Of a stretch of 41,759 nucleotides of DNA, positions 1 to 8,020 are shown in pieces. This DNA is from Streptomyces sp. CBMA156. Its GTDB lineage: Bacteria > Actinomycetota > Actinomycetes > Streptomycetales > Streptomycetaceae. The translations under genes were made by a program, and so were the position numbers. Under the pieces are notes generated by a model that worked only from the letters and a program-made list of their open reading frames with translations, ran no database searches and had not been told where the DNA came from. Positions within the stretch are counted from its first letter, which is position 1. Each line of letters starts with the position of its first letter. The stretch is from positions 1 through 41,759 of the forward strand of contig NZ_MSJQ01000412.1 of assembly GCF_014596515.1 (NCBI RefSeq). Reading direction: 5' to 3'.

Positions 1-8
1 GTTCACGC

Positions 9-1721
9 ATGCCCAGCAGACCCGTGCCCGCCGCCCGTCCCACCCCCCGCCGCCGCACCGCCCGCCGCACCCCCCGTCGATTCGCCGTCCCGACCGCCCT
101 GCCCGCCGCCGGACTGGCGGCGGTGCTGCTCGCGGGCTGCTCCTCCGCCGGCCCGGCCGGGTCGGGGGCGGGCGCCGAAGGGGTTCCGGTGCGCGGCGGC
201 ACCCTGAAGTACGCGGTGGCGGTCGGCACGTCCTGCCTGGACCCGCACGTCAGCCCGGGCGACGTGACGGCGGTGATCCAGCGCAACGTCTTCGACTCGC
301 TGGTGTACCTGGACGACAAGGGCGCCTTCCACCCGTGGCTGGCGAAGTCCTGGGAGATCTCGCCGGACGCCAGGACGTACACCTTCCGGCTGCGCGAGGG
401 CGTCACCTTCCACGACGGCACCGCCTTCGACGCCGCCGCGGTGAAGGCCAATCTGGACCACGTCAAGGACCCGAAGACCAAGTCGCTGTACGCGGCCAGC
501 CTGCTCGGTCCGTACACCGGCGCCGAGGTGGTGGAGCCGCTCACCGTCCGGGTCTCCTTCGCGGATCCGTACGTGCCGTTCCTCCAGGCGGCCGCCACCC
601 CGTACCTGGGCATCGCCTCGCCCAGGTCGCTGGTGGAGAAGGCGGACCGGCTGTGCGCGGGCGGCGCGGACTCGGTGGGCACCGGGCCGTTCAAGGAGAC
701 CGAGTACGTCAAGAACGACCACGTCGAGTTCCGGCGCAACGACGCCTACGCCTGGGCGCCGGAGGGCGCCGCGAACCAGGGCGCGCCGTACCTGGACGGT
801 CTGACGATCCGCTTCCTGCCCGAGGACTCGGTCCGGGCCGGCGCGCTGACCAGCCGCCAGGTGGACGCGGCCACGCTGCCGGTCACGGCGGTGCGCACCG
901 CCCGGGCGGCCGACGGCATCGAGGTGAGCCGCACCCAGAACCCGGGCGTGGTCTACTCGCTGTTCCTGAACTCGACCCGCGGCGCGCTGCGGGACGAGCG
1001 GGTGCGCCAGGCCGTCCAGCGGGCGGTGGACGTGGAGGCGCTGGTCAGGAGCATCTACTTCGGCGAGTACGAGCGTGCCTGGAGCCCGCTCAGCCCGACC
1101 ACCCCGGCGTCGTACGAGGCCGGGCTGAAGGACGCGCTCCCGCACGACGCCGCGGCGGCCGGCCGGCTGCTGGACGAGGCGGGCTGGAGCGCCAGGGACG
1201 GCGACGGCTACCGGGTGAAGGACGGCAAGCGGCTCACCCTGCACTGGCCGTACATCGCCTCGCTGGTGCGGGACCAGCGCGACACCCTGGCGGCGGGCAT
1301 CCAGGCCGACCTGAAGAAGGCCGGGATCGAGCTGGTGCGCGACTCCATCGACAACGGCACCTACTTCAGGATCTACGCGAGCGGCGACTACGACCTGTGG
1401 GACAACTCCTGGGTGCGGGCCGACCCGGCGATCCTGGCGGGCTTCTACCTCTCCTCCAGCACCCCGGCCGCGGGCGGCCAGAACGTCTCGCTGAGCAACG
1501 ACCCGACGCTGGACGGCTGGCTGACGGCGGGCGCGGCGACCACCGATCCGGCGGCCCGCAAGGCGAACTACACCAAGGCCGAGCGGTGGGCGGTGGAGCA
1601 CGGCACGGTGCTGCCGCTGTACGTGACCACCAATCTGATCGGGCACACCCAGGCCGTCCGGGGCCTGGCGTTCGACGCGAACGCGTGGCCGCAGTTCGCC
1701 GGCGTCTGGAAGACCAGGTGA
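9..1721 (+). CDS. ABC transporter substrate-binding lipoprotein (SBP_bac_5, dipeptide/oligopeptide type)
   Basis: 570 aa, the normal length for family-5 solute-binding proteins. An Arg-rich N terminus (about residues 1-30) precedes a hydrophobic stretch ending in the lipobox LLAGC, with Cys44 as the probable lipidated residue, so the mature protein should be anchored outside the membrane. After it comes the typical start of the fold, GGTLKYAV, and the family signature region around FRLREGVTFHDGTAFDA. It is the first gene of a four-gene transporter operon; its TGA overlaps the GTG of the next gene (GTGA). The ligand cannot be read from sequence; small peptides are the commonest for this family, but nickel, opines and sugars also occur. 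Only 8 bases precede the start, so the promoter is outside the window. Confidence 0.9.
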   Translation: MPSRPVPAARPTPRRRTARRTPRRFAVPTALPAAGLAAVLLAGCSSAGPAGSGAGAEGVPVRGGTLKYAVAVGTSCLDPHVSPGDVTAVIQRNVFDSLVYLDDKGAFHPWLAKSWEISPDARTYTFRLREGVTFHDGTAFDAAAVKANLDHVKDPKTKSLYAASLLGPYTGAEVVEPLTVRVSFADPYVPFLQAAATPYLGIASPRSLVEKADRLCAGGADSVGTGPFKETEYVKNDHVEFRRNDAYAWAPEGAANQGAPYLDGLTIRFLPEDSVRAGALTSRQVDAATLPVTAVRTARAADGIEVSRTQNPGVVYSLFLNSTRGALRDERVRQAVQRAVDVEALVRSIYFGEYERAWSPLSPTTPASYEAGLKDALPHDAAAAGRLLDEAGWSARDGDGYRVKDGKRLTLHWPYIASLVRDQRDTLAAGIQADLKKAGIELVRDSIDNGTYFRIYASGDYDLWDNSWVRADPAILAGFYLSSSTPAAGGQNVSLSNDPTLDGWLTAGAATTDPAARKANYTKAERWAVEHGTVLPLYVTTNLIGHTQAVRGLAFDANAWPQFAGVWKTR

Positions 1722-2677
1722 CACGGGTCGCGCGCGCGGTGCTGAACCGCCTGGGGGGAGCGGTCCTGGTGCTCTGGGGCGCCGCCACCCTGGGGTTCGT
1801 GGCGCTGCACCTGGTGCCCGGCGACCCGGTGTCGACCCTGCTCGGCGGCTCGGTGACCACCGGCTCGGCGGCCGTCCGGGCCGAGATCACCCGGGAGTTC
1901 GGGCTGGACCGCCCGTTGTTCTCGCAGTACCTGACCTTCCTCGGCCGGCTGCTGGGCGGCGACCTCGGCCGCTCCTACCAGCAGCAGCAACCGGTGAGCC
2001 GGATCATCGGCGAGCAGCTCGGCCCCACCGCGGCGCTGGCGCTGACGGCGTTCGGGCTGATCCTGCTGTTCGCCCTGGTATCCGCGGTGACCACGGCCGG
2101 GCGGGGGCGGTCGGTGCGCGGCGCCGCCTCCGGGGCGGAGCTGCTGGCGGTCTCCACCCCGCCGTTCTGGCTGGGTGTCCTGCTGCTCACGCTGTTCTCC
2201 TTCCACCTGCGGCTGTTCCCGGTCGCCGGGGCGGAGGGCTGGGAGTCGCTGGTGCTGCCGGCGGTCACCCTGGCGGTGCCGTTCGGCTCGCTGCTCTCGC
2301 AGGTGCTGCGGGAGGGGCTGGAGTCGGCGCTGCACGAGCCGTTCGCGCTGACCGCCCGTTCGCGCGGGATCGGTCCGCTGGCGCTGCGCGGCCGGCACGC
2401 GCTGCGGCACGCGCTGGTGCCTGCGGTCACGCTGGGCGGCTGGCTGGTGGGCGGGCTGCTGGGCGGGACGGTTCTGGTGGAGACGGTGTTCGCCCGGCCG
2501 GGTCTGGGCCGGGTGGCGCTGGACGCGGTCACCGGGCACGACCTGCCGGTGGTGACCGGGCTGATCCTGCTGTCCGCGGCGGTCTACCTGGTGGTGAACA
2601 CCGCGGTGGACGCGCTCTACCTGCTGATCGATCCCCGGCTGCGCGGTGCCGGTGCGGTGCGGGAGGTGGCGGCATGA
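1718..2677 (+). CDS. ABC transporter permease, DppB-like
   Basis: 319 aa from a GTG that overlaps the stop of the binding-protein gene. The opening MTRVARAVLNRLGGAVLVL and the following ALHLVPGDPV are characteristic of DppB/OppB permeases (first membrane segment and the LxPGDP loop). About six membrane segments are visible. The cytoplasmic EAA loop that docks on the ATPase is readable around FALTARSRGIGPLALRGRH. It should form the channel with the permease that follows. A longer reading of the same frame exists upstream, but it lies inside the binding-protein gene in another frame; the GTGA overlap decides the start. Confidence 0.88.
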   Translation: MTRVARAVLNRLGGAVLVLWGAATLGFVALHLVPGDPVSTLLGGSVTTGSAAVRAEITREFGLDRPLFSQYLTFLGRLLGGDLGRSYQQQQPVSRIIGEQLGPTAALALTAFGLILLFALVSAVTTAGRGRSVRGAASGAELLAVSTPPFWLGVLLLTLFSFHLRLFPVAGAEGWESLVLPAVTLAVPFGSLLSQVLREGLESALHEPFALTARSRGIGPLALRGRHALRHALVPAVTLGGWLVGGLLGGTVLVETVFARPGLGRVALDAVTGHDLPVVTGLILLSAAVYLVVNTAVDALYLLIDPRLRGAGAVREVAA

Positions 2678-3549
2678 CCGGCTCCGTCGTGCCCGCCGCC
2701 GGGCCGGCCGCCCGGAAGGTCCGCTCGGCCGGCCGGCGGGCGGCCCGGGTGCGCCCCGGGGTGCTGCTCGCCGCCCTGGTCCTGGCGGCGGCGGTGCTCG
2801 CCTGCGCCTGGCCGGGGCTGCTCGCGCACGCCGACCCGACGGCGGCCGAGCCGGTCGCCGCGCTCACCCCGCCCGGCTCCGAACACTGGCTGGGCACCGA
2901 CCAGTTGGGCCGGGACGTGTACGCCAGGGTGGTGCACGGCGCCCGCTACTCGCTACTGATCGGGCTCGGCGCGACCGCGCTGTCGGTGCTGGCCGGCCTG
3001 CTGGTCGGGCTGTCGGCCGCGCTGTCCGGCCGGATCGGCGACCAGGTCTCGATGCGCGCGGTGGACGTCCTGCTGGCCCTGCCGGAACTGCTGCTCGCGC
3101 TGCTGGTGATCGCCGTGGTGGGCCCGGGCACCGGCAACGCGCTGCTGGCCATCGCGATCGCGGCCACTCCCGGCTTCGCCCGGCTGGTGCGGGGGCGGGC
3201 GATGGTGGTGCGCGGTTCGGAGTACGTGCGTGCCGCGACGGCGCTCGGGGTGCCCAGGACGGCCGTGGTGCTGCGGCACGTGCTGCCGAACACGCTGGGG
3301 CCGCTGACCGTGCCCGCCACGCTGGCCGTCGGCAGCGCCGTGGTGTCGGGCTCGGCGCTCAGCTTCCTCGGGCTCGGCCCCAGGGCGCCCGCCCCGGAGT
3401 GGGGGGCGATGCTCTCGCAGGGCCGCGACTTCCTGTCCACCGCCTGGTGGATCGCGGTGTTCCCGGGGGCCGCCATCACCGCCGTGGTGGTCGCGATCAC
3501 CGTGCTCGGCCGACAGTTGCACCGCCGCCTGGAAGGACGGACGCCATGA
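2674..3549 (+). CDS. ABC transporter permease, DppC-like
   Basis: 291 aa; the ATG overlaps the previous stop (ATGA). A first membrane segment near residues 30-48 precedes the DppC-type motif SEHWLGTDQLGRDVYARVVHGARYS (read as two adjoining pieces: SEHWLGTDQLGRD and VYARVVHGARYS), which is diagnostic of this permease class. The EAA loop is seen in EYVRAATALGVPRTAVV. It pairs with the DppB-like permease. The last bases overlap the ATPase start (3546), so all four transporter genes are translationally coupled. Confidence 0.88.
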   Translation: MTGSVVPAAGPAARKVRSAGRRAARVRPGVLLAALVLAAAVLACAWPGLLAHADPTAAEPVAALTPPGSEHWLGTDQLGRDVYARVVHGARYSLLIGLGATALSVLAGLLVGLSAALSGRIGDQVSMRAVDVLLALPELLLALLVIAVVGPGTGNALLAIAIAATPGFARLVRGRAMVVRGSEYVRAATALGVPRTAVVLRHVLPNTLGPLTVPATLAVGSAVVSGSALSFLGLGPRAPAPEWGAMLSQGRDFLSTAWWIAVFPGAAITAVVVAITVLGRQLHRRLEGRTP

Positions 3550-5189
3550 GCCCGATCGTCGAACTGGAGGGCCTGAACGTCGAGTTCGGCCACGGCAGAC
3601 GGCGCACCACGGTGGTGGCCGGGGTGTCGCTGACACTGTCGGCGGGCGAGTGCCTGGCGCTGGTCGGCGAGTCCGGCTCGGGCAAGAGCGTCACGGCCAG
3701 GACGCTGGTCGGGCTGACCGCGCCCGGTGCCGCCGTACGGGCCGAGCGGTTCCTGGTCGAGGGCCGGGACGCCGCGGCCTTCGGTGAGCGGGACTGGCGC
3801 CGGGTGCGCGGCCGGACGGTCGGGCTGGTGCTCCAGGACGCGCTGTCCGCGCTGGACCCGCTGCGCCGGGTGGGCGCCGAGGTGGGTGAGCCGCTGCTCG
3901 CCCACCGCGTCCTGCCGAAGGCCGACGTGCCCGGCCGGGTCGAGGAGTTGCTGGCCGCCGTCGGGGTGCCGGAGCCGGCCGAGCGGGCCCGGCAGTACCC
4001 GCACCAGCTGTCCGGCGGGCTGCGCCAGCGCGCGCTGATCGCCTCCGCGCTGGCGGCCGGTCCGCGGGTGCTAGTCGCGGACGAGCCGACCACCGCGCTG
4101 GACGTCACCGTGCAGGCCCAGGTGCTGGACCTGCTGGGCCGGTTGAAGGCCGAGGGGACGGCGCTGCTGCTGATCAGCCACGACCTGGCGGTGGTGGCCA
4201 GGCTGGCGGACCGGATCGCGGTGATGAAAGACGGCCGGATCGTGGAGAGCGGTCCGGCCGGGCGGGTGCTGGGCGCGCCGGAGCACCCGTACACCCGGAT
4301 GCTGCTGGCCGCCGCCCCCGATCCGGACCGCCCGGCCCCGGTCCCCTCCCCCGCCCGCTCCCCCGCCGATGTCGCCGCCACCGTCACCGCCACCGTCACG
4401 AAGGACGAACTCCTCACCGTCCGCGGCCTGGTGAAGCGCTACCGCACCCCGGACGGCGGCCTGCGGGAGGCGGTCGCCGAGGTGTCGTTCGGGCTCGCGC
4501 CCGGCGAGACCCTGGGCATCGTCGGCGAGTCGGGATCCGGCAAGAGCACCACCGCCCGGCTGGTGATGGGCATGCTGGCCCCGGACGCCGGCGAGGTGCT
4601 GCTGGACGGCCGGCCGTGGAGCGCGCTGCCCGAGCGCGAGCGCCGACCGGCCAGGCCCGCGGTGCAGCTGGTCCACCAGGACCCGCTGGCCTCCTTCGAT
4701 CCGCGCTTCACCGTCCGGCGGATCCTGGCCGAGGCGCTGGCGGTCGCCGGGGTGCCCCGCGGCGCGGCCAGGCGGGAGCGGGCGGTCGGACTGCTGACCC
4801 AGGTGGGCCTCGGCGAGCAGCACCTGGAGCGGCGGCCGCACGGGCTGTCCGGCGGGCAGCGCCAGCGGGTGGCGATCGCCCGGGCGCTGGCCACCGGGCC
4901 GCGGCTGCTGGTCTGCGACGAGCCGGTGTCCGCGCTGGACGTCTCGGTGCAGGCGCAGGTGCTGGAGCTGCTGGCCCGGCTGCGGGACGAGCTGGGCCTG
5001 GCGATGCTGTTCATCTCGCACGACCTCGCGGTGGTGCGTCAGGTCAGTGACCGGGTGCTGGTGATGAAGGACGGCAGGGCCGTCGAGTACGGCCCGGTCG
5101 AACGGGTGTTCCGGTCGCCCGGGCACCCGTACACCCGGCAGCTGCTGGCGGCGGTGCCCCGGCTGCCCGCGCGGGCCGCGGCGGCCTGA
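3546..5189 (+). CDS. ABC transporter ATPase with two fused nucleotide-binding domains (DppD-DppF type)
   Basis: 547 aa. Domain 1 has Walker A GESGSGKS at about residues 41-48, signature LSGGLRQR near 155 and Walker B VLVADEP, then the peptide-transporter C-terminal segment with HPYTRMLLAAAP. A short Pro/Ala linker leads into domain 2 with Walker A GESGSGKST near 326, signature LSGGQRQRVA, Walker B LLVCDEP and HPYTRQLLAAVP. Both sites look catalytically intact. Most peptide importers use two separate ATPase polypeptides; here one chain does both jobs. Start chosen by the ATGA overlap with the DppC-like gene. A strong hairpin terminator follows the stop. Confidence 0.9.
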   Translation: MSPIVELEGLNVEFGHGRRRTTVVAGVSLTLSAGECLALVGESGSGKSVTARTLVGLTAPGAAVRAERFLVEGRDAAAFGERDWRRVRGRTVGLVLQDALSALDPLRRVGAEVGEPLLAHRVLPKADVPGRVEELLAAVGVPEPAERARQYPHQLSGGLRQRALIASALAAGPRVLVADEPTTALDVTVQAQVLDLLGRLKAEGTALLLISHDLAVVARLADRIAVMKDGRIVESGPAGRVLGAPEHPYTRMLLAAAPDPDRPAPVPSPARSPADVAATVTATVTKDELLTVRGLVKRYRTPDGGLREAVAEVSFGLAPGETLGIVGESGSGKSTTARLVMGMLAPDAGEVLLDGRPWSALPERERRPARPAVQLVHQDPLASFDPRFTVRRILAEALAVAGVPRGAARRERAVGLLTQVGLGEQHLERRPHGLSGGQRQRVAIARALATGPRLLVCDEPVSALDVSVQAQVLELLARLRDELGLAMLFISHDLAVVRQVSDRVLVMKDGRAVEYGPVERVFRSPGHPYTRQLLAAVPRLPARAAAA

Positions 5190-5202
5190 CGGCCGCCGGC
5201 AC

Positions 5203-5245
5203 ACGGCGGTGCCCCGACGGGAACGTCCCGTCGGGGCACCGCCGT
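5203..5245. terminator. Bidirectional terminator, 20-bp perfect stem
   Basis: Inverted repeat with arms 5203-5222 and 5226-5245 and only 3 bases between them. All 20 pairs match. It lies between the convergent ATPase gene and the SGNH hydrolase gene, so it can end transcription from both sides. No T-run follows, as is usual in GC-rich actinomycetes. Confidence 0.85.
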
Positions 5246-5256
5246 ACGCCCGGGGT

Positions 5257-6291
5257 TCAGCCGGGCAGCAGCCGCCGCAGGATCGGCGCGGCCCGGTCGG
5301 CCAGGTCGTGCTCGCCGTCCGGGGTCGGGTGCAGGCCGTCCGCGTACACCCGGTCGGCCTCGGCGACGGGCAGCACGTCCCGGCCGTCGATCAGGTGCAG
5401 CCGCCGGTCGCCGAGCCCCTGGAGCACCCGGACCGCCTCCCCGGTCAGCTCGCGGATGCCCTCCAGGGTGAGTCCGGCGGCGTTGACCGCCTTCTCCCGC
5501 TCCACCGAGGGCAGCGCGGTGATCACCGCGATCGGGGTGTCCGGGTGGCCGTCACGGACGGTCTCGACGAACCCGCACACCGCCGAGCCCCAGCTGCGCG
5601 CGGTGAACACGCTGCGGATGTACGCGTTGGTGCCGATCTCCAGGGTGATCAGCTCGGCCGGGCTGTCCCTGAGCACCCGGGCGACCAGCGGGTCCAGGTA
5701 CGCCTCCCCGGCGAAGCCGAGGTTGCGCAGCCGCCAGCCGTGCCGGACGGCCACCAGGGAGACCCAGCTCTCGGACGGGCCGTGCGGGAACATCGCCTGG
5801 GTGAGCGAGCTGCCGTAGGCGATCCAGCGCGGCCCCGGGCGTTCGACGGGCTCCAGCACCCGGTGTCCGCGCAGCGAGAGCCGGCCGATCCGGGTGCGGC
5901 TGAGGTGCGGCAGCCAGACCTCCACCTCGGCCGGGCCGTCCGCTCCCGCGGGCAGTGGCAGGGCCAGCCGGTGGCGCCCGGACACCGGGTGCCAGCGGTG
6001 GGCGACGACGCCGTCCACCACCACGTCCAGCGGTGCGCTGCCGGATTCGGCGTCCAGTTCCAGGACCAGTTCGACGGCGTCGGTGCGCAGGCCGAAGCGG
6101 GCGCCGGCCGGGAGTCGGGCGAGCCGGGCGAAGTCGGCGGAGAGCGTGGTCGCCACCCGGTCCAGCGGCAGGCGCAGCGGGATCCAGCGGTCCTCGTGGC
6201 GGGCCAGGCCGCTGATGCCGTCCCAGGAGATCCTGGGGTCGTCCGGGGTGAGCCGTTCGACGGCGGTGGCGGCGGGCCTGGTGGTGGTCAC
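5257..6291 (-). CDS. SGNH/GDSL-type hydrolase or acyltransferase with N-terminal beta domain
   Basis: 344 aa. Residues 1-150 look like a beta-sandwich accessory domain. The SGNH catalytic domain begins at about 155. Visible blocks: block I YGSSLT (probable nucleophile Ser162), block II NLGFAGEAYLDP, block III EIGTNAY (Asn at 222), and block V DGLHPTPDG with Asp318/His321. This two-domain plan resembles carbohydrate-esterase and SsfX3-type proteins; SsfX3 is known to be an acyltransferase in tetracycline SF2575 biosynthesis. No signal peptide is seen, so it should be cytoplasmic. The GTG start overlaps the MFS gene stop (GTGA), so the two are coupled. An acyl transfer or deacylation role in the neighbouring pathway is inference; a general esterase is the alternative. 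Confidence 0.8.
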   Translation of the reverse strand: MTTTRPAATAVERLTPDDPRISWDGISGLARHEDRWIPLRLPLDRVATTLSADFARLARLPAGARFGLRTDAVELVLELDAESGSAPLDVVVDGVVAHRWHPVSGRHRLALPLPAGADGPAEVEVWLPHLSRTRIGRLSLRGHRVLEPVERPGPRWIAYGSSLTQAMFPHGPSESWVSLVAVRHGWRLRNLGFAGEAYLDPLVARVLRDSPAELITLEIGTNAYIRSVFTARSWGSAVCGFVETVRDGHPDTPIAVITALPSVEREKAVNAAGLTLEGIRELTGEAVRVLQGLGDRRLHLIDGRDVLPVAEADRVYADGLHPTPDGEHDLADRAAPILRRLLPG

Positions 6292-7814
6292 GCCCGGCCC
6301 TCCCGGAGGTTCGCGGCCAGGGTCTGCGCTTCGGCGGGCGCCGTGTCCGCGGCGCTGTCGCCCGCCGCGGCGCCATCCGCTGCCGCCCCGTCAACTGCCG
6401 CCTCGTCCGCTGCCACCACGTCCGCCCCGCCCTTCGGCGCACCGAGCCCGAGGGCGGCGGCGACCAGTCCGACGGCCGAGAAGACCGCGGCCACCAGGAA
6501 GGCCCAGTGGTAGGCGGAGAGCGACGGCGAGGCGCCGCCGACGCCGGTGAGCACGGCCGCGCCGACCGCGACGCCGATGCCGCCGCCGAGCTGGAGGGCC
6601 GCGGTGACCAGCGCGGTGGCCAGGCCCTGGTCCTCGTTCTTCACGCCGCTGACGGCGGCGATGTTGAAGGCGAGGAAGCTGGTGCCGTTGCCGAGCCCGT
6701 GCACGATCAGCGCGGGCAGCAGGACGGCCGGGTAGCTGCTGTCGGTGCCGGTGCGCAGGAACAGCAGGATGCCGCCGCCCTGGAGGAGCAGGCCGAGGAC
6801 GGCCGCCGTGCGCAGCCCGGAGCGGTTGATCAGCTTGGGCGCGAGGTTGACGGCGAGCAGGATCGCGGCGGCCATCGGGACGATCGCCAGGCCCGCCTGG
6901 AGGGCGCTGTAGCCGCGCACCTGCTGGAGGTAGAGCAGGGCGATGAACTGCCAGCCGATGGTGGCGCAGGCCCAGACCAGTCCGACGGTGTTGGCGGTGG
7001 ACAGGGTGCGGGAGCGGAAGATCCGCAGTGGCAGCAGCGGGTCGGTGCGGCGCTGCTGGATGACCACGAAGGCGGCCAGCAGGACGACGGCGGCGATCAG
7101 TGAGCCGAGGGTGGCGGTGGAGCCCCAGCCGACCTCGGGGGCGCGGACGAGTCCGAGGACGAGCAGCAGGACGCCGGCGGTGGCGGTGAGCGCGCCGGCC
7201 GCGTCGAAGCCCGGCCGCTCGCCGGTGCGCGGCCGGTCGGGGGCGACGGCGCGGTTGGTGACGGCGAGGACGAGTGCGGCGACCACGAAGGGGACGAAGA
7301 AGACGAGCCGCCAGTGCAGTTCGGTCAGGACGCCGGAGAACACCAGGCCGGCCGCGTAGCCGCTGGCGCCGGTGAGGGAGAAGATGCCCATCGCGCGGGT
7401 GCGCTCGGGGCCCTCCTTGAACGTGGTGGTGATGATCGACATCGCGGCGGGGGCGATGAAGGCCGCCGCGACGCCCTTGATGACGCGGCTGACGACCAGC
7501 AGGGTGCCGTCGGAGACGAGCCCGCCGCCGAGGCTGGCCAGGGCGAACACGGCGGTGGCCCAGAAGAACAGCCGGCGGCGGCCGAAGAGGTCGGCGGCGC
7601 GTCCGCCGAGCAGCAGGAAGCCGCCGTAGGCGACGGCGTAGCCGGAGATGATCCATTGCAGTGTCTGCGGCCCGAGGCCGAGGTCCTGCCTGATCTCCGG
7701 GAGGGCGACACCCATCAGGGAGACGTCCATCGAGTCGAGGAAGAGCTGGGCGCACAGCACCAGGAGTGCCAACCCCTTGTGCGCGCCGAGGGTGCGGGGC
7801 GCCGTGTCCGGCAT
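6288..7814 (-). CDS. MFS drug/metabolite exporter (EmrB/QacA-like, about 14 TM)
   Basis: 508 aa from ATG 7814, chosen because GGGAGAGG lies just upstream; an upstream in-frame start at 7859 would run through the operator palindrome. The N-terminal segment LDSMDVSLMGVALPEIRQDL matches motif D1 of DHA2 transporters, and LGGRAADLFGRRRL is the conserved cytoplasmic loop 2-3 motif A. Membrane segments alternate through about residue 460, and a low-complexity Ala/Asp/Glu tail occupies the last 50 residues. Proton-driven export of a small organic molecule is the family role. Position next to the P450/lyase/ligase genes suggests it exports that product or gives self-resistance (inference). Confidence 0.87.
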   Translation of the reverse strand: MPDTAPRTLGAHKGLALLVLCAQLFLDSMDVSLMGVALPEIRQDLGLGPQTLQWIISGYAVAYGGFLLLGGRAADLFGRRRLFFWATAVFALASLGGGLVSDGTLLVVSRVIKGVAAAFIAPAAMSIITTTFKEGPERTRAMGIFSLTGASGYAAGLVFSGVLTELHWRLVFFVPFVVAALVLAVTNRAVAPDRPRTGERPGFDAAGALTATAGVLLLVLGLVRAPEVGWGSTATLGSLIAAVVLLAAFVVIQQRRTDPLLPLRIFRSRTLSTANTVGLVWACATIGWQFIALLYLQQVRGYSALQAGLAIVPMAAAILLAVNLAPKLINRSGLRTAAVLGLLLQGGGILLFLRTGTDSSYPAVLLPALIVHGLGNGTSFLAFNIAAVSGVKNEDQGLATALVTAALQLGGGIGVAVGAAVLTGVGGASPSLSAYHWAFLVAAVFSAVGLVAAALGLGAPKGGADVVAADEAAVDGAAADGAAAGDSAADTAPAEAQTLAANLREGRA

Positions 7815-7836
7815 CGGCCCTCTCCCTATCCGTCTG

Positions 7837-7852
7837 GCAGACAATCGTCTGC
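7837..7852. promoter_or_regulatory. Operator-like palindrome in the MFS leader
   Basis: GCAGAC (7837-7842) and GTCTGC (7847-7852) form a perfect 6-bp inverted repeat with a 4-base centre AATC. It lies between the predicted MFS promoter and the ribosome-binding site. Size and placement suit a repressor such as TetR or MarR. No regulator gene sits beside it; the nearest candidate in the window is the MarR protein at 17794. Confidence 0.5.
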
Positions 7853-7871
7853 ATCTCAATCAAGTGGACCG

Positions 7872-7900
7872 AAAGTAGCAGCCAAATCATCTAGCGTCAA
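7872..7900 (-). promoter_or_regulatory. Promoter for the MFS-SGNH operon
   Basis: On the minus strand TTGACG (7900-7895) is followed after exactly 17 bases by TACTTT (7877-7872), a good vegetative-type -35/-10 pair. The expected transcription start near 7865 lies just before the operator palindrome and about 50 bases from ATG 7814. Confidence 0.6.
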
Positions 7901-7967
7901 ACAATCTCGACACCACACGAACACCAACACCCCTTGCATCGCGTGGAGTTGACTTCCTATTGTTTGA
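7897..7967. promoter_or_regulatory. Paired 9-bp inverted sequence in the divergent MFS/acyltransferase region
   Basis: TCAAACAAT at 7897-7905 and its exact reverse complement ATTGTTTGA at 7959-7967 bracket the AT-rich centre of the divergent region. The left arm overlaps the MFS -35 element. The spacing of 53 bases suggests two half-sites or looped binding by a regulator controlling both directions; a weak GATAAT (7966-7971) could be the acyltransferase -10 but lacks a well-placed -35. Confidence 0.35.
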
Positions 7968-8020
7968 TAATTGCCGAACCTTAGAAATTTCGGCCCTTCG
8001 TACGGGGGAGTTGCCCACCC

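Noticed and set aside
3..1724. Long minus-strand open frame opposite the binding-protein gene
   Set aside because: Arg/Gly/Val-rich translation without motifs; an expected shadow of a GC-rich gene. The same applies to the many long frames opposite the ATPase, P450, lyase, mrdA, folC and valS genes.
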